DNA of 64,000 nt. It comes from Meconema thalassinum. Taxonomy: Eukaryota; Arthropoda; Insecta; Orthoptera; Tettigoniidae. A program made the position numbers and the translations under genes. Below the pieces are notes generated by a model. That model was not told where the DNA came from, did not search any database, and saw only the letters and a program-made list of their open reading frames with translations. Where the stretch lies: contig OX336397.1 in NCBI GenBank assembly GCA_946902985.2, positions 155,675,890 to 155,739,889 of the forward strand, given 5' to 3'. Below, in pieces: positions 21,387 to 31,480 of the stretch. Every line of letters begins with the position of its first letter. The stretch's first letter is position 1.

Positions 21387-22324
21387 AATAAGTCCCAAAG
21401 ATTAAAAACCATAAAAGAAAGAGTTTTGAGAACAACCTTTTTTATGGTAAAATTTTTCATGTAGTCACTGTAAGTCTTGCTTTTCTTTTCGTATCATTAT
21501 TTGCGCTGAGGAAGACCACAATGTGACCGAAACTAGTACAATAAAAGGAACACATTAAGGGAACCGGGAAGTGTGCAATGCTGAAAAACGCTATCATGGT
21601 ATTACATCCATTTAAAAATAAAGTTTTCAATATTTTTTTTCCATTTTTTTCCTAGTCTTTATCAGGGCCAATTCTTTAATTTACAACAGTTTTATTGCTC
21701 TAAATAAAAAAAACCACTCTAGTAAATAGGTCATAAATTTACCAAAAAGTCATAAAAATTTTGAAATTTCAGGTACAATTTCTGAGAATATTTTTCAAAA
21801 TTTGGTCATGAGATTTTTACATGATATTTAACCACTGATACTCGACCTTGATGACTAAATTCATCTTCCTAACTGAAATAGATTTCAGTAAAAAAAAAAA
21901 TATTACCATACTAAAAAAATCTGCCAAATTCCAAAAAAAAAAAAAACATATATCTTAGAACCTATTTCAGTTACGAAGATGAATTTAGTCATCAAGGTCG
22001 AGTATCAGTGGTTAAATATCATGTAAAAATCTCATGGACCAAATTTTGAAAAATGTTCTCAGAAATTGTACCTAAAATGTCAAACATTTTATGACTTTGT
22101 GGTAAATTTATGACCTATTTACTTGAGTGTTTTTTACATATAGAGCAATAAAACTGTAGTGAATTAAAGAATAGGCCCTGATAAAGACTGAGATTTTTTA
22201 ATTTTAAATTCATTGAAAACTTTATTTTTAAATGGATGTAATACCATGATAAGCGTTTTTCAGGATTGCACACTTCCCGGTTCCCTTAATATTGACTTAC
22301 GGTTTTTAATCTTCGGGACTTATT
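21387..22324. repeat. Outer inverted repeat around the TTAA foldback
   Basis: A 24-bp block at 21387-21410 (AATAAGTCCCAAAGATT...) is the near-perfect complement of 22301-22324. The foldback at 21,559 lies inside, together with about 145 bp of non-palindromic sequence on its left only. Confidence 0.6.
21559..22285. mobile_element. TTAA-flanked foldback element (727 bp)
   Basis: TTAA sits at both sides (21555-21558 and 22286-22289). The ends are GGGAACCGGGAAGTGTGCA and its complement, and the two halves pair almost end to end (arms about 340 bp, loop near 21,900-21,950). TTAA target duplication is typical of piggyBac-type insertion, but the terminal bases are not the usual piggyBac ones, so superfamily is an inference. 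No coding capacity. Confidence 0.75.
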
Positions 22325-22327
22325 ATA

Positions 22328-22463
22328 CAGGGTGTTTGAAAAAGAACTCCCTAATTTTAATGTGTCCTAGATGAATCACACACCACAAACTAGAATAGTG
22401 TATGTCACTTTGTACAGATTCTATGACACATTAAAACTAGGGAGTTCTTTTTCAAAAACCCTG
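22328..22463. mobile_element. 136-bp TIR element (mariner-type MITE)
   Basis: Ends CAGGGTGTTTGAAAAAGAAC and complement, arms about 39 bp, flanked by TA. The CAGGGTG start is like that of the element at 4450. Confidence 0.8.
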
Positions 22464-22564
22464 TACTTCGTTATTAAGGATCAGGGCTAACATGGTCATT
22501 TTAATGTCACATTGTATTACGGTATGTGTTAAATATCAGTGCTACATTAAAAAAATACAGTATA

Positions 22565-23277
22565 CAGTGGAACGTGGCTAATTCGAACTTCTATAATTCG
22601 AAATCTTCTTTAATTCGAATTTTTCTCTTGGTCCCTAGCATTTTATACACAATCAATGCTAAAAAATCGTGGTTAATTCGAATTATATTTTGGATAATTC
22701 GAAGTTTTTACGGGTAAAAATCCGATCGGAAGCCAAGCAGTTGGGTCAGGAATTACCGAAAAACGACGTTGTATCATTGGCATGCGACACCTATTCGATT
22801 GTATTCTGTTTTCCGTTCCTTGAATTTGTTACATTCTTTTGTGATGGCCGAGAGACTTAATTGTAGGAAATAAGTAAAAATCTCAAACTTTTTTGAAAAA
22901 CAGTAGATTTCTCTAAGGCTTAACTAGATTGCTGGATTACTACTGTCGTTAATTAGGTGAATAGTACATTTTGGTTTTATTTTATCATTTGAAACTTTTG
23001 AGGTTATTCACGATACAGTCAATTTACAGTACCGTTGTCTGTTGATATGCTTTGTTGAACGTAAACCATTATGTAAACTTAATACATAGTAGCCTATATA
23101 CACACTTTACTTGTTAAAAACCTGTGTAATATTATGTTTTTATAAAAGTTCTTGGATGAAAACTTAAAATTTGAATATTTTCTCTACCCTTTTCAACGAA
23201 CTTTCTTAATTCGAATTTTTGGATAATTCGATTTTTTTTACTGGTCCCTTGAGGTTCGAATTATCCAAGTTCCACTG
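22565..23277. mobile_element. Pogo-like TIR element (713 bp), non-coding
   Basis: The left end CAGTGGAACGTGGCTAATTC and right end ...GAATTATCCAAGTTCCACTG are inverted repeats inside TA duplications (22563-22564, 23278-23279). Repeated 'aattcgaa' strings lie in the subterminal parts. The ends resemble pogo/Tigger-type elements; no transposase is left. Confidence 0.65.
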
Positions 23278-23284
23278 TACTACT

Positions 23285-25165
23285 TCAGGAAAGTATGGTT
23301 AATTAACTGTGTGAGGAAAATACAGTTTATGCTGCTTCAGTTAAATTCTATTGTATTGTATTATTAACTTAAGATAGCATAGCCACACCGTAGTCACTTT
23401 TTATACTTAGTCACAATGTCCTGGTATTGTCACCTTGCGTCACCAGGATTTGGTTGTTTAATAAGCTCCTGATTAACATTCACGTAAGTGCAAACGGAAT
23501 GCAGATAATTTGTTTGTTGTTCGATATTTAACTATCGATTGTGCCCATCACTACTGTCATGCCACAGCTACAAGATCAAGAAAAGAGAGATACAGACAGT
23601 GCTATTACAGTACATCAGGCATGTGCTACAAGAGACTTGGTTCTCCCAAGAAGACATGGAAATAAGGCAACATGACCTCCACCGCAACAAGAAGTAGAAA
23701 GGATATCAACATCAAAATTCAACACTTTCTGTACATACATTTACATGGAAATGTTGTTTGAATCTCATACATCTCATCTTTAGAAACAACACATCATCGC
23801 ACCGAACACTCCATTATACATTTCTTCCTGTTTATGTTCTAAAAGCCCGTAAGGGATTTGAATAAGTTCCAAGTTACTACCGTACTTCTCTCCGAAAGAT
23901 TTCCACGAGAAAATTAAGGCAAAGATCACATCATCTTGTATGCAGCGTCGGTGAGGCATGACTAGACAACTATTCTCCAGGTTAGGCAGCGTCGAAACAA
24001 GTGAAAACAGTCCGTGGTTTAGCCGTAAAACTGGTTTAGTTACACTATGTGTTATGCAGGATGGATCCACGCACGGTGAGAGGTTCTCCATATTCTATGT
24101 AACTAGTCTAGCCAGTGGAGATTCCTCCATGTAGGTCGTGAGGATCATCCTACAGTCATCTCTCAGCTGTACTGTTTAAAAAAATTAAATTGATTGTTTT
24201 GTAAAATAGTCTTTGGGTCTAACATGCGCGCCCTCTCGATAAGCCCTGTCTCACTGTCACTAGATCTACATTTCATCCCTAGATGGGTGAAGTGTGATCT
24301 TCACCGTCCGGAGTAGAAAGCTGAGGAAGGAAGCCTTGCATCCTCAAAGCACATACAGCTTTAGAAATGTATGTGAGCCCTTGAGTGGGAAGGGGCAGGT
24401 TTGGTCTGTTTAATGGCGCTCTGAGGACGTCGACTGAGATCCTCAAGTCTAGCAATTGGTTACGATTTCGCGCGGTCAGAATGGACAGTCTGTTTTCAGC
24501 ATGTGCACATCTTTGGAGTGGTATTCGATTGTATTGTATTGTGTAATGTGTTCGTAATAGTGATGTGCGACTGAAGAATTAATATTAGACTGAGTCCAAT
24601 ATCTCAATTTGGCCCAGCTATAATAATTACCTTAAGTTAAGCCTATCATATCACGTCCTACACATTATAAAAATCAGCAGTCGCCACTGAGTCTGGCATC
24701 AAAGTGTCACGTGTCAATGGACAGAAACCAGCTTGACAGGTTTCCTCTGGCCTGTGTGACCTTCATCTGGATGCATGTCTGTTATGTGTTAGGGTATCCT
24801 GTTTACACACAGTCACGCACAGTAGCAAGCGGTCTTGCCGAGCACTGACGTCAGCGTGTGCGTTGTGCTATCTGCCACTTAGGTACCTCAACATAGGATG
24901 CAAATAAAAATTCGAATTTTAAAAACGTTCTTCACCTAAACGTCAGTAAAAGATTGCCCCCAAATATTACATAGTTAGTTAAGGACGAGAGAAATTAGGC
25001 ATCTGGAGCACATGATGGCTTAGATTGATAGTTATTTCCCCGAAGTACCGGTACGTGTGAGGAAACGTACAATCAATTTCGCCAATTTTTAAGAAGTTAT
25101 CTGCTTAGTTGTCTTTCTCCCCTCCCCTGCTGCGATATGTTTTAACAGAATAGTGTTTGTAACTT
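23285..25165. other. Unassigned spacer
   Basis: Contains a 103-codon minus-strand open frame (23,780-24,091) with no motif I recognise; I do not call it a gene. No repeat boundaries found. Confidence 0.35.
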
Positions 25166-25170
25166 TGATA

Positions 25171-25275
25171 GGGTACTTTTTATAGTTCTAGCGACATAAC
25201 AGCGCATGCATATCCGTGAGATACTGTATATTACTGCGCTGTTATGTCGCTAGAAAGATAAAAATGACCCTTTAT
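25171..25275. repeat. Hairpin element (~105 bp)
   Basis: 'ctagcgacataacagcgc' (25187-25204) pairs with 'gcgctgttatgtcgctag', and the outer 'gggtactttttat' pairs imperfectly with 'ataaaaatgaccc'. It is MITE-like; no clear TSD. Confidence 0.7.
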
Positions 25276-25304
25276 ATTAATGTACTTTTGTAATTTACAT
25301 TACT

Positions 25305-26104
25305 CTCGCAGAGAGTATTCCTAATTGTGGAGTAGTCGAACCATTATTTTCAATATAATGACATCATTTTGCTATACAACATACCTGGATTATCGGAATT
25401 TAAATTAAGCTGATATCTCATTTCTCACAGCAGTGAAAAACATAGAAGGAATGTTGGTTGGTTCCTCAGTTTAGGGGCTGCGACAACGCGGTCATGTAGC
25501 CCCGAGTACTTTGGGTGTGTGTAGAATCTGTCTGACAACCGGTGTTAATTGTGATGGCTGTATTAGTGTGTGATATCTGTTTTAAATTCAAGTAAGGACT
25601 GCAGACATTCGATTTTCAAGTAGTTCCAACTTTTGCTACCAAACGCCACCGTCAAGGACCAACTAGTTCTGAACTTTGTTACTAGATGCCACCGCAGTCA
25701 GCCCCTGGCGACGAACGTTGGAACCTAAGAACGTTAGTGAAATCTAACCAATAATTTAGCTTCACACAAGTGTAATTAGTGGAAGGTTCTTTATCATGCC
25801 ATAAATCTATGACATGGGACCGCCGGCTTTACTTCCCCTCCGAAAGAAGACACACTGAAGGAATTTTAACGCTCTTACAAAATCCGACGACTTCGGCCGG
25901 GTTTGAACCCGTGATCTTGGGCATCGAAGCTCAGCATGCTATCAACTACGCCACCTCGCAGAGAGTAATCCTAATTGTGGGGTGGTCGAACCATTATTTT
26001 CAATATAATTGCATCATTTTGTTATACAACATGCCTCGATTATAGAATTTAAATTAAGCTGATATCTCATTTCGCCAAGCAATGAAAAACATAGACAAAA
26101 TGTT
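25305..26104. repeat. ~150-bp direct repeat on both sides of a SINE
   Basis: 25305-25454 and 25955-26104 are about 90% alike by eye, offset by 650 bp, and the S1 SINE fills the space between them exactly. Shared strings include 'aaccattattttcaatataa' and 'aatttaaattaagctgatat'. Confidence 0.85.
25455..25954 (-). mobile_element. tRNA-derived SINE S1, copy b
   Basis: Minus orientation. The 3' end (GGGGCTACATGACCGCG hairpin, then AACC units) is at the left and the tRNA-like head with B box GGTTCAAACCCGG is at the right. The 5'-most head bases are replaced by the start of the flanking direct repeat. Confidence 0.8.
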
Positions 26105-26287
26105 GACGTACACATAGTCAGTGTTCAGTGTTGCCATATTATGAACAATTGAATGGTGGCATTCAACACGAATATAAGATTCCACTTGAAAAGAAATCTA
26201 CAGCAGGCTACATTATTATAACCTCCTTGTAATTTGTGCAAAGAATAATGAATCTCATGTTTCCCGCCAAATGTAACAGTGCTTATA

Positions 26288-26324
26288 CCGTTGCCTACGT
26301 TATAATACATAGCGTAGGCAACGG
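26288..26324. repeat. Perfect 12-bp stem hairpin
   Basis: CCGTTGCCTACG and its complement, separated by 13 bases. Confidence 0.7.
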
Positions 26325-26429
26325 CTTATATACTACTTGACGTGTTTCAACTGTTCCGTAAGTTGAAGAACATACACAACCTGGATAGTGGTGTCATCTG
26401 CTGCCCATCAGACAAACTACACCGAGCGG

Positions 26430-26652
26430 CGAAGAAAACCGATCACTTGAAAAATTCAACATTAGAATGTACTTCCATTCAAATCATAAACATGAACGGT
26501 ATAGGCCTAGTACAGTAGGCTACATACAGAAGTTATAGCATGGAAGTAAGGTTAATTGGTTCCTGGATGCATTACCAGTCTTCATATCATTGTTTCACGT
26601 AACAATAGCGATTCATTGACATGATGCTGTTTCCCGTGGAAAGATGTGCGCG
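26430..26652. repeat. Inverted repeat arm (partner 30,150-30,370)
   Basis: About 220 bp match the complement of 30,150-30,370. Shared strings include 'ccgatcacttgaaaaattca' and 'gacatgatgctgtttcccg'. The two arms each carry or adjoin an independent S1 insertion. Confidence 0.75.
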
Positions 26653-27170
26653 GCGGCTTCGGTAGCATGCTGAGCTTCTATGCCCAAGATAGCGGGTTCA
26701 AACCCGGCCGAAGCCGTCAGATTTTTTAAGAGCGTTAAAAATCCCTCAGTATGCCTTCCTTCGGAGGGGAAGTAAAGCCGGCGATCCCATGTCATAGATT
26801 TATGGCATGTTAATGAACCTTCCACTAATTGCACCTGTGTGACGCTAAATTGGATAGGTTAGGAATGTAAACAACGCTCTTAGGTTTCTACGTTCGTTGC
26901 CAAGAGCCGACTGTGGTGGCGTCTAGTAGCTAAGTACTGAACTTGGCCTAGTAGTCGTTGACGGTGGCGCTTGGCGGCAAAATTAGGAACTATTTGAAAA
27001 ATTCTAAGTTGCAGTACTTAAATTAAAAAGCAGATAACACACACTAATACAGTCATCACAATTAACACCGGTTATCAGACAGATTCTACATACACCCAAA
27101 GTACACGGGGCTACATGACCGCGTTGTCGCAGCCGCTAAACTTAAGAACCAACCAACCAACCAACCAACC
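26653..27170 (+). mobile_element. tRNA-derived SINE S1, copy c (full length, 518 bp)
   Basis: The 13-bp TSD AAAGATGTGCGCG is at 26640-26652 and 27171-27183. The plus-strand order is: tRNA-like head (B box GGGTTCAAACCCGGCC), ~350-bp body, terminal hairpin GGGGCTACATGACCGCG...CAGCC, and an (AACC)n tail at about 27,145-27,170. A 12-bp piece of the A box is deleted. The complement of the right inverted-repeat arm (about 30,150) shows the empty target. Confidence 0.9.
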
Positions 27171-27204
27171 AAAGATGTGCGCGCCACCATTTTCGATCAG
27201 AGCC

Positions 27205-27322
27205 ACTGCCCTAGCAACAATTCGACATGCAAGCTGCCCTCTGGGTGCCAAATAACAAAGCTTGCACCCGGCACCCGAGGCCATATGATATTATTATTAT
27301 TATTATTAATATTATTATTATT
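27205..27322 (+). mobile_element. SINE S4 3' fragment with (ATT)n tail
   Basis: 'ttcgacatgcaagctgccct' through 'cacccgaggccatatgata' matches the ends of S4 copies at 32,840 and 35,279, followed by (ATT)n. The LINE to its right ends in its own (TTA)n at the same place. Confidence 0.75.
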
Positions 27323-29456
27323 ATGTGCGTATGGACCCTATTGGATCACGCATTACATTTATGATTCGCCTTTCTAACAGACCATATTGCTTTCATTCTT
27401 TCACTGTGCGCTTGTTTCCTTTCTTCTGACCACTTAGTCCCCGATCTTCTGGGGGCTTCATTCTCTGGCTGTACCACCCATTTATTTATCTTCTGACGGT
27501 AGACATTTCTGTCTAGTATTTCTGACGTTTCTATCCGGGCCTTTTCCAGGTCATTTTTAACATCTTGTATCCAAGATACGTTCTTCAGTTTTCCAGAGTA
27601 TGTCAAAATCTTGTGAGTTAACCTTGAAGATGAGAGTCTGTGAACGTGTCCATAGAATTTCAGTCTTCGTTTCCTGATGTCTGCGGCGAGGTTGGATAGT
27701 TTTTCCGTGGCTTTGCGTGATTTGAGTCTATACCCTTCTTCACTTTTCTCTGGGCCCAGAATTTTCCTCAAGATCTTTCTTTCCTCCTTCAAGATATTTT
27801 CCAGATCACCTTTCTTATTAAGTACCAAGGTTTCACTTGCATACAGCACTTCAGGTTTAATCACCGTATTATAGTGTTTGATTTTTGTATGTATGGACAT
27901 GCATTTCTTGTTATAGATGTCACGGGTTCTCCAATAAGCTCCTTTGAGTTTTTGTAATCGAACTTTCTGAGCTTCCTTTTCCAATCCTGTTGGTTCTAGG
28001 ATCTCACCGAGATATTTAAAGTGTGGAACCCGTTTGATGTGCCCGTATTTTGTTTGTAGTTCCTGGATGTCGAACCTAGTGCAAATAAACTTGGTCTTCT
28101 CAAATGAGATTTGCAACCCAGTTTTCTCAGCGCATTCCTTGAGGACTTCAATCTGTTTGATCGCTAAAATATCGCTGTCTGCTAGTATCGCTAGGTCGTC
28201 TGCGAAAGCTAAACAACTGACCTTGATGTCATCATTCTTTCGTCCAAGTTGAATGGGTTTCCAGAGCTTCTGGGCATTCAAGTCCTTCTCCCATTCTCGA
28301 ATGACTTTATCTAGAACAAGGTTGAAGAGCAGTGGTGACAATCCGTCACCCTGTCGCACGCCGGTCTTAATCGCAAAGGGCTCTGATAATTCACCCAGAA
28401 ATTTTACTTTTGACTTCGTGTCCGTGAGTGTTTCCTTGATGAGTCTTAATGTCTTTGGATCAAGTCCTAGTTCTTCTAAGATGTTAAAGAGAGACTGTCG
28501 ATCGACCGAATCGTACGCCTTCTTAAAGTCGACGAAACTACAAATGATCGGAGAGCTTCGGGTCGCTCTATATTTCAATATCGTCTTCAAGTTAAAAATT
28601 TGTTCAACACAAGAACGCTCAGGTCGGAAACCAGCTTGATATTCACCAATTTTGTGTTCAAGCTGTTCTTGTACTCTTTGAAGAAGACACGCGGAGAGAA
28701 TTTTGTAGGTGACTTGAAGGAGAGAAATCCCTCTGTAGTTATTCACATCCGTTCTGTCACCTTTCTTGTATAACGGATGGATGAGTGCACATTTCCATTC
28801 TTCAGGTAGCTTTTCTGTTTTCCAGATATCCATGATGATTAGTGTGAGCTCCTCAAGTGTATTTGGGCCTATGTTCTTTAATAGTTCTGCAACTATGCCA
28901 TCTTCTCCAGACGCCCTGTTACTTTTGAGTCTGAAAATGTGTCTCTCGATTTCTTCTTTAGTAGGTGGTGGAGATTCAGGGTTTACATGTACGGGAGTCT
29001 CTTTGGGCCATCGTGATGTTGGTTCCTCGCAATTGAGTAACTCAGAGAAATACCGAGCCAGTTCACTACAATTATCCCGGTTGGACAACGCGAGGTTTCC
29101 GTCTTGTTTTCGGAAACACAAGTTCTGTGGGGTGTATCCTCGGATTCTTCCTGCGAACGTCCTGTAGAAATCTCGCGTTTTGTGATCTCGGAAGTCTTGA
29201 TCTATAGATTCCAATTGGTCCTTCATGTGTTTCCTCTTAGTTTGTCTGATTACTTTTGACACTTCCTTCCTGGTCTGAAAATAGTGTTGTTGAGTCTCGT
29301 GTGAATTCTTACTGTTGTATTTCTGAAAAGCTCTCTTTCTCATTTCCAGTGCTTCTTCACATGCAGAATCCCACCACGGATGTTTCGTATTCTTCTTCAA
29401 TGGAATAATCTCTTTAGCTCTCGTAATGATCTTGTCATGGAACTGCTTCCAGGTGC
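27323..29456 (-). mobile_element. 5'-truncated LINE with intact RT frame
   Basis: Minus orientation: the 3' end meets a (TTA)n tract at about 27,290-27,322, i.e. a (TAA)n tail on its own strand. The 5' end stops at about 29,456 in another TTA-rich stretch. It appears to have landed in an (ATT)n microsatellite. The endonuclease half of the polyprotein is missing. Confidence 0.82.
27346..29400 (-). CDS. LINE reverse transcriptase (5'-truncated polyprotein)
   Basis: 684 codons without a stop; the open frame continues upstream to about 29,456, so the first ATG is not a true start. It is an RNA-dependent DNA polymerase of a non-LTR retrotransposon. RT motifs in order: the conserved LIHPLYKKGDR...NYRGISLL region (about 207-228), GEYQAGFRPERSC (252-264), the first catalytic D291 in FVDFKKAYDSVD, GVRQGDGLSPLLFN (347-360) and FADD (399-402) with D401/D402. 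A thumb follows, then the tail with KLKFYGHVHRLSSSRL (near 590) and a final Lys/Arg-rich stretch. There is no apurinic endonuclease domain. The lack of any lesion suggests a recent insertion. A degenerate relative lies at 32,097-32,820. Confidence 0.9.
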   Translation of the reverse strand: MKKNTKHPWWDSACEEALEMRKRAFQKYNSKNSHETQQHYFQTRKEVSKVIRQTKRKHMKDQLESIDQDFRDHKTRDFYRTFAGRIRGYTPQNLCFRKQDGNLALSNRDNCSELARYFSELLNCEEPTSRWPKETPVHVNPESPPPTKEEIERHIFRLKSNRASGEDGIVAELLKNIGPNTLEELTLIIMDIWKTEKLPEEWKCALIHPLYKKGDRTDVNNYRGISLLQVTYKILSACLLQRVQEQLEHKIGEYQAGFRPERSCVEQIFNLKTILKYRATRSSPIICSFVDFKKAYDSVDRQSLFNILEELGLDPKTLRLIKETLTDTKSKVKFLGELSEPFAIKTGVRQGDGLSPLLFNLVLDKVIREWEKDLNAQKLWKPIQLGRKNDDIKVSCLAFADDLAILADSDILAIKQIEVLKECAEKTGLQISFEKTKFICTRFDIQELQTKYGHIKRVPHFKYLGEILEPTGLEKEAQKVRLQKLKGAYWRTRDIYNKKCMSIHTKIKHYNTVIKPEVLYASETLVLNKKGDLENILKEERKILRKILGPEKSEEGYRLKSRKATEKLSNLAADIRKRRLKFYGHVHRLSSSRLTHKILTYSGKLKNVSWIQDVKNDLEKARIETSEILDRNVYRQKINKWVVQPENEAPRRSGTKWSEERKQAHSERMKAIWSVRKANHKCNA

Positions 29457-29567
29457 TTATTATTATTAAACTTATTATTATCTTCAGGCCTCAAGCGCAC
29501 ATTCGTTTCTGAATAGCACAAAAACAACCGAGGAGATGACTGTATTGCACTTTTCCTATGTCAACAA

Positions 29568-30086
29568 GGTTGGTTCCTAAATTTAGGGGCTGCGACAACG
29601 CGGTCATGTAGCCCCGTGTACTTTGGATGTGTGTAGAATCTGTCTGATAACCAGTGTTAATTGTGATGACTGTATTAGTGTGTGTTATCTGTTTTTTTTA
29701 AATTCAAGTAAGGACTGCAGACGTTTGAATTTTTCAAATAGTTCCTACTTTTGCCGCCAAACGCCACCGTCAACGACTACTAGTTCAAAACTTAGCTACC
29801 AGACGCTACCGCAGTCGGCTCGTGGCAACGAACGTAGGAACCTAAGAGCGTTGTTTACATTCTTAACCTTTACAATTTAGCTTCACACTGGCGTAATTAG
29901 TGAAAGGTTCTTTAACATGCCATAACTCTATGACATGGGACCGCCGGCTTTACTTGCCCTCCGAAGGAAGGAATACTTAGAGATTTTTAACGCTCTTAAA
30001 AAATCTGACGACTTCGGCTGGATTTGAACTCGTGATCTTGGGCATAGAAGCTCAGCATGTTACCAACTACGCCACCAAAGCCGCCT
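29568..30086 (-). mobile_element. tRNA-derived SINE S1, copy d (519 bp)
   Basis: TSD TATGTCAACAA / TATGTCAAAAA (29557-29567, 30087-30097). In minus orientation the head is complete: A box around TGGCGTAGTTGG, B box with GTTCAAATCC. The left end carries the GGGGCTACATGACCGCG hairpin and GGAACCAACC. It is the best preserved tRNA head of the family in this window. Confidence 0.9.
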
Positions 30087-30149
30087 TATGTCAAAAAGTG
30101 GCGAAAGAAAAAATAATAAAACATTGCATTGTTGACGAAAACGATGACG

Positions 30150-30370
30150 CGCACATCTTTCCGCGGGAAACAGCATCATGTCAAAGAATCGCTATTGTTA
30201 AGTGAAACAGTGACATGAAGAATGGTAATGCATCCAGGAAACCCATTAACCTTACTTCCATGCTATGTCTTTCAGTATGTACTGTACTAAGCTTATTCCG
30301 TTTATATTTATGATTTGAATGAAAGTAATGTTGAATTTTTCAAGTGATCGGTTTGTTTTGCCAGTCAGTG
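30150..30370. repeat. Inverted repeat arm (partner 26,430-26,652)
   Basis: Complement of the left arm. It contains the uninterrupted CGCGCACATCTTT that serves as the empty site for SINE copy c. Confidence 0.75.
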
Positions 30371-30374
30371 TATC

Positions 30375-30715
30375 TCCTGAGTACGAGAAATAAGGTCTTA
30401 AAACTCATCTCGCGCTTCAATGACAAGAAAAGGTACAGAACATGGAAAGTGAAGCTGCCAGGTATTCTGTTAGGAAAATGGGTATACATTTGTTAAACAA
30501 CAAGAAAACCTGTATTGACCATACATTTCTGGGAACTAGAGAAAACACACTTTTGTATGGGAGAAATAATGTTTCATTTTGTAAATTTTCTTGAAAATCA
30601 TTGTAATGGAGGGTAGATTCGTATCTTTCTTTTGAGAAATTGGGAGTGGTGTTGGCGATTTAAAAGAGATGATGTGTTGTTTCCAAAGCCCAAAGCGACC
30701 TCACCTTACTGTCAG
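30375..30715. other. Spacer, possibly intronic
   Basis: No repeat recognised. If the neighbouring exon is real, this is the start of its downstream intron. Confidence 0.35.
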
Positions 30716-30721
30716 TCTTAC

Positions 30722-30958
30722 CTGTACCGCCTCCAGTCACCTTGGCGTGTGGGGGCGGTCTAGGAGTCGTCCTGTGGGGCGGATCCCTCGTCAGGTTCCC
30801 GCTGTCCCCTCGGGGATGGCCACCCTCTACGTTAGGAGAGGGTGAGAAACCTGAGGGGTCTTCAGCATCAAAGTCGTCTTCTTCATCACCTTCCGTCACT
30901 TCCTCTTCATCCTCGCCTCTGCCTTCCACCAGATGCTCTCGTAACACCTTGCGCGGCA
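30722..30958 (-). CDS. Candidate host-gene internal exon (symmetric phase)
   Basis: The minus strand shows an acceptor (TTATCATATGTTCACAG) followed by 237 open bases and a strong donor (ACAG|GTAAGA). The exon begins with the last two bases of a codon and ends after the first base of one, so both introns have the same phase and skipping would keep frame. The ~78 residues start PRKVLREHLVEGRGEDEEEV, run through an acidic Asp/Glu stretch, then a Ser/Pro/Gly-rich and PRPPPH basic part that looks disordered. Base composition and codon choice are GC-rich, unlike the surrounding AT-rich repeats. No domain is recognised. Neighbouring exons are not in view, and it could also be a chance open stretch. 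Confidence 0.5.
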
Positions 30959-31008
30959 CTGTGAACATATGATAATAACAATCTATAAGGCAACAGATGG
31001 CTTGACGG

Positions 31009-31480
31009 ACACATAAGTTACGTTTGAAATCAAATGTAGAGTTGTAGTGAAAGATAGAACCAGTGACGTAAACAATGAAAAAGAAAAGGTTGTTATTCTA
31101 TGGGCACATGCTCAGAATATCCAATGAGCGACTAACAAAGAAAATTTGGAATTTCCTGAAATGAAATGAAAATCCACAGCCTGCTTCCAGTCGTCAGGGA
31201 ATGGAATCAATGAAGCCCCCATCTAGCGGTGAGGATATGAACTGACACATAAGTTACGTTTGAAATCAAATGTAGAGTTGTACTGAAAGATAGAAACAGT
31301 GACGTCAACAATGAAAAAGAAAAGGTTGTTATTCTATGGGCACATGCTCAGAATATCCAATGAACGACTAACAAAGAAAATTTGGAATTTCCTGAAATGA
31401 AATGAAAATCCACAGCCTGCTTCCAGTCGTCAGGGAATGGAATCAATGAAGCCCCCATCTAGCGGTGAGGATATGAACTG
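31009..31480 (+). repeat. 236-bp tandem duplication
   Basis: 31009-31244 is repeated at 31245-31480 with few differences. Each unit holds a piece of LINE tail (translating to RLLFYGHMLRISNERLTKKI) plus the first ~80 bp of an S2 SINE, so the duplication came after the SINE insertion. Confidence 0.9.

Noticed and set aside
21508..21545. Hammerhead ribozyme (CTGAGGA...GAAAC)
   Set aside because: The core strings are present, but the stem II region (GACCAC/GTGACC) does not pair well and no stem I/III could be drawn.
23780..24091. 103-codon minus-strand frame as host exon
   Set aside because: No recognised motif, no convincing splice sites, composition like the spacer.
28253..29167. Plus-strand frames opposite the LINE RT
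   Set aside because: They are antisense shadows of the 684-codon RT frame.
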